Below, piece by piece: positions 1-11,700 of a DNA stretch of 64,000 bases. Within the stretch, counting starts at the first letter, position 1; each line of letters starts with the position of its first letter. The notes below the pieces were generated by a model. It worked only from the letters and a program-made list of their open reading frames with translations, searched no databases and was not told the origin of the DNA. Made by a program: the position numbers and the translations under genes. This DNA is from Anaeramoeba flamelloides. Lineage: Eukaryota; Metamonada; Anaeramoebidae. The stretch lies in the NCBI GenBank assembly GCA_027625915.1, contig JANTQA010000012.1, positions 10,564,501 through 10,628,500 of the forward strand, written 5' to 3'.

Positions 1-835
1 ATATTATATTTCAAAGGGGTTTTGTCAATGAAATGAAAATTTCAATTTGTAGAATTAATCAAAAACAAAAATAATTTTTAATAATATTTATTTTAATTTT
101 TTTCTAAAAGAAAATTTTGGTAATAGTTGTTTCAAAAATTGTAACCACTGTGTATTTTGGTAAATAATTTTTAATTTGTAATTTTCAATTTGATTTTTTA
201 TAATTCGGGTTATATTAATAATTTATAGACACAATCCAGTATCTGGTTTTTTAATTAAATATTCGAATAAAAAAATAAAAATTAATGATTTTTTATAAAA
301 AAAAAAAAAAAATGGTATGGTTCGAAATTTTTGTAAACTAGTTTAGTTGATTTACCTAACTGTATTAATTCTGTCATTTTTATTCGATTTTTATTTAATC
401 AGCTCAAAAGAAAAAGTTTTTTGATTTTAAATGTGTTTAAAGTTTAAAAGATTAACAGAACAGGTTATTTTACAAATTAAATTCCAAAAATTATGCAATT
501 ATTAGAATTATTTAAAATCAATTTATCTCAAATTTAAAAAATATTCAGTTTTTATTGTTTCATTTCATTTGTTAACAATGGTATTTCTTGAAAAGGTCAA
601 AAATGCATTTTTGTTTTACACTCATCCCAGTAATTTAGTAACATGGCTTGTTTAAAAAATTTTTTCTTATTAGATGCAATCGATAGTTCTAGAATTTGAT
701 TTTGTTCAATGAAGATCTTCATTCCTTATTTTTTTGTCTTTGTTAATACTGATAAATTCCTAAATGTGATTTTTGATTCTTGTTTGTTTGTTTACTTAAA
801 TAAATTTCTGAGAATATTAGAGATTTTGATGATAA
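1..835. other. AT-rich intergenic DNA, no gene seen
   Basis: This stretch consists of A/T-rich sequence with short homopolymer runs. I found no reading frame with splice-compatible ends, no RNA gene and no clear inverted repeat. Confidence 0.5.
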
Positions 836-1004
836 CATATTATTATCACGATATTAGCAATAAATTCGTGATAATATGAAAAAATCGTGATTAGTCCTAC
901 GTTATCTCTAAAAATCATAAAATCATGATAATCTACATTATCGTGGATAAAATAAAAATCGTGATAAATGAAAAATTATTTTTTTGAAATCACCTTTACA
1001 AAAT

Positions 1005-1115
1005 CTCTAGAATTTTACAAAGCCTTGAGAATTTTACAACGATTTTCCCCTTTAAAAATGTGATAAAATGTTTGAAAGGGTTGAAAAGTGTCTTCAAGTA
1101 TTTGAAAGGTATGGA
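1005..1115. repeat. Dispersed repeat E, copy 1 (GTTTGAAAGG type)
   Basis: This copy of a roughly 100-bp repeat has the skeleton AAATGTTTGAAAGG, then a spacer, then GTCTTCAAGTATTTGAAAGG. Related copies lie at about 4160-4280, 40400-40500 and 44570-44690 in the same orientation. The minus-strand frame through it is open by chance and I do not call it a gene. Confidence 0.55.
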
Positions 1116-1244
1116 AGACAGAAAATTTTTATAAACGGAAGGGTATTTTTTGTAGGTGAATAAAAATTTTATTCTTTTTATTTTTTTTTTAGCAAAATGT
1201 AAATTCTCAAACAAATTTTCTGATCATACTAATAATCATCCATT

Positions 1245-1665
1245 TCAACAATGTACTTTATTATATAAAATAGATGTGTTTTTTTAAAATGGGGTTATTA
1301 CCTTTCGCAAGTTAAATAACCAAAAAGAAGAAAGAGTAATTTTCCTTTTTATTGGTGATCGATTAAAAAAAAAAAACATTTAACTCTAGTTGTCTTTTCG
1401 GTGCAATACAAAGATATGATGAGAAGTAGAAGAATAACAAGAAGACAACAAATATACAAGCAATCTTAATAATTGGTGGTAATGTCACTAGGTTGTTGAG
1501 AAAGCTTTTGAAAAGTTATCCAACTCCTTTCAGCTTTCCTAAATAAAAGAAAATGTTTTGAACCAGGTACACATTCTTTAAAAAACACGTCAAGTGTTAT
1601 TTGTTTTAGAAGCCTTTTTATGCAACTTAATTTATAACACCATGATTGAGTGAGAAACTATTTAT
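1245..1665 (-). other. Coding-like island, minus strand, unresolved
   Basis: The composition is less A/T-skewed here and minus-strand frames look protein-like. One frame (about 1665-1470) is open for about 60 codons and includes the peptide KECVPGSKHFLLF. An overlapping frame (about 1500-1370) gives a hydrophobic segment, KIACIFVVFLLFFYF, followed by CIAPKRQLELN. A short open stretch ending NLRK before a GTAATA donor lies near 1303. The frames conflict, so I cannot join them into one gene. They may be exons of a small membrane protein or remains of one. I do not recognise a family. Confidence 0.25.
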
Positions 1666-2359
1666 TTGCCTTTTTTATTAAGTTTGTTGATCTAAAAGAT
1701 AGATAGATCGATCTGTGAACCAAACCAAATCAAAATACAATAAAAATCTTGATCTTATCCTTGGTTTAATCAAGTATCTTTTTTGTTGTTTTTTTAAAAA
1801 AGAATAACTTTTTTTTAAATGATCTATTTTTTGATCAAAAAAAATTTCTTTGTAAAAATATTACTGAATTATCCCTAAAAGCCATCAAATATTAAATCGT
1901 GATTTAATTTTTATCACGATATTTTGGCATTTATCACGATTTTTAGACAATTATTGTTATTTTATAGAATATCGCGATTTTTCATCTTATTGTGATATTA
2001 TTGATTATCGCAATTTTCTACAATATCGTGATTTTTGAAGCGTTATCGTGACTTAAGCAAAGGTATCGTCAAATCTTCTATTTATTTGACTTTTTTCCTG
2101 AAATCGAAAAATTTTACAATTTTGTGAAAATAATTGGAAAAAATATTTAATAAATCTTAAGAACTATTCTTATTTTATGCTCCGTAGGGATTGAAATACA
2201 ATACCGTTAAATCAATAAAAATGATTTAAAAGAATGCCAATTAAAGGAAAGTCAAAATATTGAAAATTTTACGATTTTTGAGTGGCTTTGAATCAAAACA
2301 TTTATTGATCAAAAAAATTGAAGGATTTTTAAAACAAGACAAATTAAATTTATAATAAT

Positions 2360-2700
2360 CAATTTTTTTTTGATCTTGAAGCTATACCTGGGTCTATCCA
2401 AATTATTTTCAAGTATATTGTTCTACCCGAAGTAAAATGTGTGGTGATTGAAAATAATTTGGATAATCATTTAGAATGTGAATTTTTGATTTTTTGAATC
2501 TTTTTTAGGAAGATTTCGAATTTGAATTGTGAAAATGGGTTTTACCAAATTGACAAATTCGAAAAAAAAAATCCCTAAAGTTTAAATTTGAACAAGATCC
2601 CTTTACTCAGCATTCTTTTAAGTCAATGAATATGTTTTTTACATCTCAAAATGAAACTTATATGCCTTAAAATATGAATAGTCCTTAAAATATGTTTATA
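2360..2700. repeat. Dispersed direct repeat P, copy 1
   Basis: This roughly 330-bp segment aligns in the same orientation with about 16490-16800. Shared landmarks are a CCAAATATTTTC-like word, AACAAGATC followed by ACTCA, TTCTTTTAAGTCAA and the ending TAGTCCTTAAAATA. There is no coding content. It looks like an old non-autonomous mobile element. Confidence 0.55.
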
Positions 2701-3699
2701 AATTTAAAGAATGAAATTAAAAAAAAATCTTTTTATTCATTTATGTTGAATATTTTAGCAAGTATCCAATGTGTAATTTATCAAATAAATTCTATCATTG
2801 ATTTCTTCAATAAATTATCATCAATTGTTGAATTTATGTTTGGAAATTACATAATTTGTTTTCTTTTTCATTTTCATTTTTTTATTGGTTGATTCAAAAT
2901 CAATTTTGGTTATTCCTAAAAACCTAATTTCTTTTCTTATACTTTGTTGTTTTTTTATTCTTTTCAAAATTCAAAATAAATCAGATTTATTAAAAGAAAT
3001 ATAAGTATCTCCCATTTAAATAATTATTAATAATATCGATAAATTTCGGACTTAATCTTGAATTATTATTTATTTTGAATTTCTCCTAAAAAGATCAACA
3101 AGCTTTTATAATTAATCAATTTGTTTTCAACCTGAAAATAAAATTGAATAAAAAAAAAAAAAAAGGATTTATAAGCTTAATTAGTCCTACCTTACAAAAA
3201 AAAAAAAAACTTTTGTTGTTTATGATCCTTATTAAACATTCAGTAATTTATCGGATATAAAAGAAATTTTTTGGAAATAAAGTCATTTTAAAAAAGTGTA
3301 ACCAAAAAATTTTTTAAAGGTGGTTCTAAAAAGAGGTCGATTGTGGTTTGTGGTTTGTCGTTTATTTATAGGATATATACAAAAAGCTGTTTAGTCACAC
3401 TTTTTTAAAATGACTGTAGCCATTATTTTCAAGAATAAATTTAAAAAACAAGCAACGTAAAATAAAGAATCTATTACTAAAAATAAAGGCAAAGTATTTA
3501 ACTCATCATTTTGAAATTTCATTTTAATCTTCAAATCTTGGTTTTATTTATTTATTTTAATTTTCTGTTAGTATTTGAATTTCAAATTGTGATAAAATTT
3601 CGATCTCAACATCTTGGCCTTTGAATTATAACTTGACTTTTTGAGTTCCCACGTAAAACCAAAGATAATGTACCACTTTTTAAGATTTTCAATGGATTT

Positions 3700-4045
3700 C
3701 TTCAAATATACCGAGAGAACTTATTTTTATTACATCAATTTTAATAAAGTGAAGACCTTTTTTTTTTATGAGATTGTCAGAATTAAAACTTTTTGAAAGT
3801 TTTCTATTTGAATAAAGTGAGGATTTTTTTTTTAATAAAGTGAGTACTTTTTTTTTTCTAAAGGTTCTTTTCTTCCCACTCCAACCTCTGCCGTGCATTT
3901 CAAGGTTGAGTACTCACTTTTATAAAGTTGAAAGCTTTCAAAAAGTTTTGATTCTGATAAAGTATTCACTTTTTTAAAATGGAAAGCTTGGTAATAGTTT
4001 TCATAAAAGTCCTCACTTTTTTCAAATAGTTGTAGTTATTTTGAA
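3700..4045. repeat. Degenerate inverted repeat rich in AAGTGAG words
   Basis: The left part (3775-3845) carries AACTTTTTGAAAGTTTTC and AATAAAGTGAG. The right part (3905-4020) carries the reverse complements, GTACTCACTTTTATAAAG and CTTTCAAAAAGTTTTGATTC. The arms are imperfect and separated by a short GC-richer core around 3870-3900. This is probably a decayed foldback or MITE element. Confidence 0.45.
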
Positions 4046-4159
4046 AATTTAAACAAAGTTCCCCCAGTCAATAAAAAAGGAAGTGAATTTTTTTTTTATA
4101 TTTGAAGTAATAACAGTAAAAAGGACAAGTTCTTTAAACTGTTTACTACAAAAAATCTT

Positions 4160-4280
4160 TGTTTTAAAAGTCTTTTCACTTTTCAACACTCTTCACCGTT
4201 TAAAAGTGTTGGAAAGTGTTTGGAAGGTTTTATAAATTGTCTGAAAGAGTTTGAAAGCTTGGAAAGACTCAAAGATTTAT
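4160..4280. repeat. Dispersed repeat E, copy 2
   Basis: This copy has AAAGTGTTGGAAAGTGTTTGG, a spacer, then AAATTGTCTGAAAGAG and TTTGAAAGCTTGGAAAG, matching the copies at about 1005, 40400 and 44570. Confidence 0.5.
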
Positions 4281-4708
4281 ATTAGCCATTAGGTTTTTTG
4301 TCGGACAATTTTAAATTCAATTTATTCCCTGAAAAATTAAACAAAATAATTTTCGGAGTTTCATCACAAAAAACACGGTTTTTGTTTAAATTGAAAAACT
4401 TCTTTTTGAAGATCGAAAAAATTAAAAATATTGTAATAGATTACTATTAGAAGCATTGTAAAACGGAAGATTGTTGTTGAAGATGTTTTTAGTTCAAAAA
4501 AAAAAAAGATTTGGTTGGTTTGTTATTTTGTTTTGTTTTTCTTGAACTGATTAAAATAACAAAAGAGAAAGAAAACAAGTAATATTTCATAAATGAAAAA
4601 AATTAAAAAAAAAATCGAAAAGGACTAAAAATCGAGTAAATAAGAGAAAAAAAGTTTCTAGGTTTGTCAACAAAAAAAAGTTAGTTTTCGGTTTGTTTGG
4701 TTGTTTTG

Positions 4709-4740
<32 letters not shown>

Positions 4741-4752
4741 AAGACCTACGGG

Positions 4753-5156
4753 TTATTCTCCAATTATTATAACTCCAATAACAAAAAAAATAGAACCCAA
4801 CAGCAAGCAAAATAGGAAGCGACACAGCACAAACTACACTTAATTTTTGGTGAGTAAATTCATAAGCCTAAAGGTGTTTGGTGTTTCAAAAATTTGAAAA
4901 TAAAAAAAGAAATCAAATAAATAAGAAAGAATCAAAAAGAAAAAAAAAAAAGAAAAGGAAAGATTACTGCCCATCCAGAAAGCCCATAAAATAAGAACAA
5001 TACAAACACCAAAAACCAAATAAAAAAAATTATTAAATTAGATCCTTTTGAGAAATTTTCCTCTGATAAAAAAGTCGAAGTCCAACTAAATTGGGGGTTG
5101 CGAAAGTGTTTTTGGTATTTTGAAAAAAAGCAAAAGGTTAGGGTTTTGTGAATAAG

Positions 5157-5188
<32 letters not shown>

Positions 5189-5396
5189 TCATTTGCGGAA
5201 AAAGGTTATTTGCTTAAAAAAAGATTTACAATCTGATCCTCTGGAAATTAAATCTAAATTTCACTAATAGCCGAAATAGGATATAATAGATTGGAATTTG
5301 TAAGGTGGTAAATAAGATTAGTTTTAAAGGAGAGCCATATGTTTTAAAGTCCCCTATTGTACGGAAAACTTCTGACCATTCAAGTTCTTTATTCAT
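4753..5396 (-). CDS. Small three-exon membrane protein, 121 aa
   Basis: I assembled this gene by splice logic. The exons are 5396-5230, 5085-4968 and 4833-4753, joined in phase 2 then phase 0, with donors GTAAAT and GTAATC and acceptors TTTAG and TGTAG. The result is an uninterrupted 121-residue protein from ATG to TAA. It begins MNKELEWSEVFRTIGDFK and has three hydrophobic segments at roughly residues 23-44, 74-92 and 96-119; it ends at GVIIIGE. Intron 1 (144 bp) contains a long homopolymer tract. An in-frame TGA precedes the ATG within a few codons, which supports the start. I do not recognise the family; it could be a small ER, Golgi or mitochondrial membrane protein, or the 3' part of a longer gene. 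What I see is the frame and phase agreement; the function is unknown. Confidence 0.6.
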
Positions 5397-6960
5397 CCAA
5401 TTTCAAAAAGTTCGAATAAAGTTTTGAAGAGCAATTGACAGGTTTTTTAATTGAAAAATATGATTCAATAAGAATTTGTGGAGTGTAAAAGGGATTCAGG
5501 ATTAATTAAATAATCAGAAAAAATAATTTGGAATTTCAAATTATAAATGGTGAGTGAGACACTTTTATTTGGTTACAAATATAATTTTTTTTGTTAAGAT
5601 CATTGGTAACTCTTCTATTATTTTTGGAATCTCCTAAATCATAAAACAAAAAAATTATTCCAATTTTTGAAATGAATATTTCTTCACAAATGAGTTTCAA
5701 AAAAGTACAAACATTGGGAATTTAAACACTTTGAGATAAAATTATTAATTTATGTTCCTCAAATCAAAAGAATTTAAAGGGTTTCAAAGATTTCCTTTTT
5801 TAGCAAAGTATATAATCTTTTCAAAAAAAATCATTGTTGGAAATTTTACACGTTCTTTTTTTTTTCTTCAAATTCCAATACAACATCTCATTCAGTATCT
5901 GTTGTTATACTTTTTATTCAAATCAATTTTGCAGGTAAACACTTTGATATTTGAAGTAAATTTTAAATTAGGAATTAAGTATCTTTTTTAAAATTTTTCC
6001 TAATTTTACCAATTTTTTGAATTTAGTATTTTCTTTTGATTTCACACAAGCTTTCTCTCAAATTAACTACTTTTTTGGAGATAATTTTCTAATTTGATTT
6101 TTTATTTGGATAACTTTCAGAAACTCATATCATATTTGCTTTTGGTATTTTGTTTATCAAATTATTTGCCAAAGTTCTCAAAAAAAGAAACACCACTTAG
6201 TAACTCACAATATTTTATTTTAACAACAGTATAGGATAATTAAAAAAAATTTGAAAGAAAAGACAACACCTTTCTGAAGATTTCACTTTTTAATAATTTT
6301 CCTTATGACAAGAACTACTGGTTAATAAAAGATCTTGGATCAAAATTTTTTTTGCAAGATATTTAATAAATAAAGTTTAAAAATCCAATTTTCGAGTTTC
6401 TATTGAAGATTTTTTTCAAATTAAATATTAAAAAATTTGAAAAAACCTAAGTTCACAGCTAAGAGGTTATTTTATTATCTTTAAATAATATTTAACATTT
6501 GATAAATAGTTCTTTAATAACTTATTCCTGCATTTTTTTTTTTTTTTTTTTGTTTTTGAAAAAAATATGGTTTCTATATTATAAAATTAAAATAATTTTA
6601 TAAAAGACTTGATAAAAGAGTAAGAAAAAAGAAAAATGATAGTTTGCAAAAGAAAAAAGTTAAAAAAAAAGAAAATGATTATTAAATCCAATTATCGAAT
6701 TATTACAAAAAAAAAAAAAAATACATATTAACAATTAAATTGCTTCAGGAATCTAAAAATGGATTCGCGTCCAACTTAAAATCACAAGTTCAAGATTTTT
6801 TGAAAAAAAAAAAAACAATTTTTTCCAAAATGTAAGAGTGAAAAATTATAATACCCAAATTTCAAATTCTTGAAAATTTCAAACAAATTTCCAATAATAA
6901 TTAATGCGTTCTAATTATTTTGGTTCAATATTTGTTAACATCTATTTTAATAATTGAGAT
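5397..6960. other. Intergenic, repeat-derived, no gene
   Basis: The sequence is A/T-rich with homopolymers. About 6290-6540 is a copy of dispersed repeat C, listed separately. The open frame at 5752-5991 has no codon bias, splice context or recognisable motif, and I treat it as chance. Confidence 0.4.
6290..6540 (+). repeat. Dispersed repeat C, copy 1
   Basis: Shared landmarks are ACTGGTTAATAAAAGATC followed by TTGGATCAAA, then TCAAATTAAATATTAAAAAA and GCTAAGAGGTTATTTTATTAT. It matches 13850-14100 in the same orientation, and 34170-34480 and 43000-43330 in reverse. It is noncoding and presumably a non-autonomous element. Confidence 0.55.
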
Positions 6961-6969
6961 TTTCATTTG

Positions 6970-7800
6970 AAAAAATTGTACAGAAACCGTTCACATAGGT
7001 TATTAATCCCATTTACCAAAAAAAAAAAAACAAAAAATTAAAAAACACAATAGCAGATTATATTAGTCAAGTACCTATTACAAAATATTTGTGAAAATTA
7101 GAAGATCTAGGAATTATTTTTGAAGAAAAATATATTTCTCTTAAAATACACGATTTGTCATCAAATACTATGATTCTAAAATTAGAGAACAAATCAGATT
7201 ATTTATCAAGTTGACCAACAAAAAATCCGGAAGAGTATTATTATTTTGTATGGACGATCTTTCATTGAAAGTTTGTTTCAAAAAAAACACAAACAATTTA
7301 TTATTTATCTTTACAAAAAAATAAAAACAAAAATATAAACAAAAAATAATCCATTTTATTAATTTATTATATTTTCTTCTAAACTACTTTCGAAAAATAA
7401 GGGCCCAGTTTTTCAAATGATACTCAGGAAAACTAATTATATGAGGAACCCTGTAAATAATCATCAATAAACTAGAAGTTGATGGATAATCATCAGAAGA
7501 TTAAATACTAACAAGGTGTCTTCTTTAAAAATTTTTAAACGTTGAACAAAATCTATTTCATTTTTTTGTACAAAAATTTGGCTAAAAAAAATCATCCAAA
7601 ATTTTACAACATCTGGATATTATCGAATTTTTTTTCGGTTGTAAGAGTAATTTGATTGAGAATTAAATTGAAATTTTTCATCATGTAAAAATATTAAATG
7701 TAAATCAGTGAAGAAAAATTGGCATCTGAAACTAATCGATTGAAGAAACTAACAAACAAAAAAAAATCAAATTGTCATCTGATTGTTTGAAAAATTTTTT
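6970..7800 (+). pseudogene. Broken coding-like segment, family unknown
   Basis: The plus strand shows consecutive protein-like stretches in one order. An open segment at about 7050-7092 (TIADYISQVPITKYL) is followed after an in-frame TGA by KLEDLGIIFEEKYISLKI (from 7093). About 60 bases later, in another frame, comes SGRVLLFCMDDLSLKV. A further isolated piece near 7710-7790 contains SEEKLASETNRLKKL. The pieces show normal codon structure but are separated by a stop and frame changes that I could not explain by GT-AG introns, so a decaying gene or unrecognised mobile-element ORF is likelier than a live gene. I cannot name the family. Confidence 0.3.
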
Positions 7801-8229
7801 TTATTTTCTTCCAATTTTTTAGTCAAAAGTTTGGTTAGTAAATTATGAAGTAGAAAATTTTATTTAAATTACATCATTAATCAACTGCCCAACATCATAT
7901 TGAAATCCAATGATTCTAGAACGAGATCTCGAAATTTGGGCCCCTATTTTTGGAATTTAGTTTAGTTGTGGAATAACAATGATTAATCACAAATTGTAGA
8001 ATTTTTATCTATTAAGATACTTTTTTTGAACCTGATCTTTACATATCCTATAAACCCATGGTAAAATTCTGTCACTTTTTATTGAGTACTTAGTTTTTTT
8101 TTAATTTTTTTTTTTGTTTTAAAAATTTATTAATTTTCTAATCAAATACTAGAATCAAAAAAAAAACATATTTATTTTTACGGAATTTAACAGAAAAAGT
8201 AAAAATCAAATGTTTTACTCAATTTCTTT

Positions 8230-8430
8230 AAAATATAGAAAACCTAACAGTGTTTTTTCTTGTGGTTTTCTATTTTTTCTGTTAAGTGTTCTAGGTTTTT
8301 TTGAGGTTTTCTGTTTTATTTCGGAAAATCAACTGATTTTCAAAATAAATTTGCAAACTCAAAAAAACCTAACTAAACTCTATATATTTTCTAAATTTAT
8401 AAAAAAAAGAAAGTAAACCTAACGAAAATT
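8230..8430. repeat. AACCTAAC / GTTAGGTTTT family patch
   Basis: This patch contains repeated AAAACCTAAC words and CTAGGTTTTTTTGAGGTTTTC. The same words occur in the palindromic repeats at 14.1-14.7, 34.05-34.14, 41.3-43.0 and 59.65-59.87 kb. The open frame across it is an artefact of the repeat. Confidence 0.5.
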
Positions 8431-9518
8431 TATTTATTTTTCTTTAAAAAAAACTCAAGTAAACCCTGACCATGATTTTTTTTTTAAATTTAAGAAATAA
8501 AAAGAAAAGATTTTATTCTATTCTTTTAATTTTTTGTTTTTAAAAAAGACAACCAGCCGCTTCAGAGTCATCAAAATAAATCATAAATCCAAAAAATTTC
8601 GTTTTCATTTCAATAAGTAAAAAAAAAACCTTACAATCACCTCAAATTTAAGGCACAAAACAATCTCAAATTAGGTACAAAATTTGGAATTTTTTTTTAC
8701 AAATTATTTTACTAGAATCTGAATTTTGTGCCTTAATTTGAGGGTTTTTATGGCTTAAATTTCCTTTAAAGCTTGTACCTTAAAAGCGGAACTGACTATA
8801 TATCAATTTTTCAAAAACTGAGTATTTGGGAATTACTCTATTAGAATCTAATTATTTTTATTTGGAAATTCAGAAATAAAAAGTGAACCAACAAACATTC
8901 TAAAAATTGTAAAATTGTCTTAATGAACAACAAGAATTAAAATTATTAGTTAATTGACCAAAAAAAAAAAAAAAAAATTATTAATTGTTTTTTAAAATCA
9001 CATGAATACCAATTGTTTAACAAATTGTTAAAACATAATTTCAATTTTGAAAATTACCACTTTGTAAAAATATTTTGCTTTTTTTATTTTTTTACAAATT
9101 TTTTATTTTCTTCTACTTTTTCCTTTTTTGAAGCACCTAAAAAAATTACTGAACCTTTACTAGTGTTCAAAAAAAAAATTTAAAGTAAAAATCATTAAAA
9201 AAAGATTAAAAAAATGAAATAATTCAAAAAGTTGGAAAAAAATCATAAATAAATGATAAATATTTCAAACACAAGATAAAATACAACCCAAATAATAATA
9301 ATTATACAGTCAATTTCACTTTTAAGAAACAAAATTACAACTAAAATTAGGCGAAAAAAAATCCGAACTTAAGGGTAGAGTCATTACGGTGAAATTTTTT
9401 ATTCTGAAATGGAAAAAAACTTTTTAGTAATTTTATTGAGGACCTAACACCAATCAAAAACCAACCAACCTATGATGTATGATCGATCTCCAAAAATCAA
9501 CAACTAAAAATGAGGACA

Positions 9519-9632
9519 TTTTTAGAAAAAAGCACCAAAGAGCGACACTCAATTTCCAATTAGAATGGCCGTGAATTACAATTCTGAAAACAACTATGTC
9601 AGTTTTGAAGTGTCGCTCTTTGGCACTTTTTG
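9519..9632. repeat. Short inverted repeat (possible MITE), 114 bp
   Basis: The left arm AAAAAGCACCAAAGAGCGAC pairs with the right arm GTCGCTCTTTGGCACTTTTT, with one mismatch in 20 bases. The pairing extends inward through ACT-CAA / TTGA-AGT. The spacer of about 60 bp has no coding potential. The arms are GC-rich for this genome, so the match is unlikely to be chance. Confidence 0.7.
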
Positions 9633-11081
9633 AGATCTTGGTGACTTTTTTTTTCTTTTTTTTCTTTTTTCAAATGAGTTATTTTTATTGAAAGAATATT
9701 ACCTAATCCTTACTTGGTCAAATTTAGAGGGTTTTAAAATAACCACAAATCAGACTAAATAGAATAAAATTGATTGCGAAATACAAGAAATCAATTTGCT
9801 TTAAATTAAAGAAATTTAACCTCTTTTGAAAGAAAATGAGAAAAGATGAATTTTTTTTTTTAAATTTTGATTTTTTGAAATTGAGAATTCTTTTTCTTCG
9901 TTGAATTTTTTGTCAAAGAGATCCTATGGAATTTTTTTTTTTTGTTATTTGAATTTTGTCAACCAAAAGAAGGACTATTTCACAATACCCTTTTTGGTCT
10001 CAGGTCACCCCTTGAGTATGGTGCCTTTTCACGGTAAATGACTAGACCCTTAAAACTCAAAATTTAGATACTAGTAAAATGATAATTTTTGTAAAAAAAA
10101 AAAATTCCAAAAAATGCACCTTAATTTGAAAATATTGAGATAAGATTTTTTTCCAAAATCTTCAAAAAAAATTTTTTTAATGAAAAAAATATGAGGTGTT
10201 TATAAATTTATTATACAGCCAAATAAAGTACTTTTGGTGATATCTTATAAGACGTTGATTACGCACTTTTTGAGGACTCGAAGTATTTATTCATTTTTTT
10301 TTTTTTTATTTTGCAATATCTTTTACCAAATCAAAAACAATTAAAGAAAAATGGTTTAAAGGAATCTCAATTTAGAGATTTTTTATTCAAAAAATATTTA
10401 ATATCTATTTTCAAAACTTTTGATATTTTTTTGTTAATTGTGGCAAGATTTCGCTAAAAAATATTATTATTTTTTTTTTTGGATAAGTTTACCTACTTTT
10501 TACATTAAAGGAGATTTTATAAAATTTTACTAAGCATTAAAACTCTGAAAAACTTTTAATTTTACTAATGAAACTCCCAAAAAATGAATTTTTAATTTGA
10601 AATTAATTAATTCTTTTTAAAAAATATTTAATTTATTTCTAATTAGTAAAAAAAAACAGGATCAATATTTGAGTAAAAAATTAAAATAATTGGATTAGAT
10701 TTTTATTTATTTCAAATTAATGATCAAAGATACTATTTAAATTTATATTCTGTCTTTTACTGTTTTTGAAAATTATGTATAAATTTAATAAAAAAAATTG
10801 AATTTCCCATGAATAAATAAATTGAGTGGAAACGGGGTTAGAATTGAACAAAAAGTAATAAAATATATAATAAAATAAAAATTTTGATTAATCCATATTA
10901 AAAAATATATCATTTATATCTGGTAATTCATATTCATTGCATTTATTAAACACGGTATAATATTCCAACTATAAATTTAATAGGGTTGTATATAAAATAA
11001 TTTGGGTGGTATATTAATTAGGGAGTGAATTTTGTCTGAAAATGGAAATATAGTGATTTCAAAAAAAAATTAATTTAAATT

Positions 11082-11659
11082 TTAGCTTACAGTTTCTTGT
11101 GGTTCTATTGGACATTTTTCTTGAATAAACTTTTCAATTTGGATCATATCTAATGATTGTCAAAAAAATAAAAATTATTTTTGAGAAAATGCAAAAATTT
11201 TTAATTTTAGTAATAATTATATTAAAAAAATAAAAAAAGAGTAAACTATTATAGAAAAAATATTACCTTTTGGCAATTTTCGATTTTGTAATTTTATATT
11301 GTTTATGAATAATTTCAGAAGTTCAATGATGTTAAACATTTCATTAGAAAATAAATCCAAATCATTTTTCTTGTTAATTGATTTGAATTTTATGATTGCC
11401 AGTTTTAAAAGATCTGAAGAAAATAATAAATCATTTGTTTGATCTTTAATTTGAAAACAATTTTTAATAAATCGAAAATATCTAGTATATATTTGTGGGT
11501 GATTTGGATACTTGAAAAAATAATCCTAAATAAATGAAAAACAAAAGAAAAAATAAAATTAATTAAATAAAAATAAATAATAATAATAATAATAAATAAA
11601 ATAAAAAATTTAAAAAATTAAATATTTATTCCATAATGATATATGGGATTTATAAATAT

Positions 11660-11700
<41 letters not shown>

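Larger units (their letters stand above)
836..2062. repeat. Two clusters of ATCGTGAT / ATCACGAT words
   Basis: The self-complementary word ATCGTGAT, its reverse complement ATCACGAT and one-mismatch forms such as ATCGCGAT recur many times at about 836-975 and again at about 1895-2062. They appear on both strands, often preceded by T or followed by TT. The two clusters flank roughly 0.9 kb of more complex sequence, so they could be the degraded arms of one inverted-repeat element or an array of binding sites. No protein-coding signal overlaps the clusters. Confidence 0.5.
7801..11081. other. Intergenic, repeats and short hairpins, no gene
   Basis: The sequence is A/T-rich. It includes a GTTAGGTTTTCC-family patch at about 8230-8430 and a hairpin at 9519-9632, both listed separately. 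A short GC-richer island at about 9975-10050 (containing GGTCTCAGGTCACCCC) is unexplained. No convincing coding frame was found. Confidence 0.4.
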
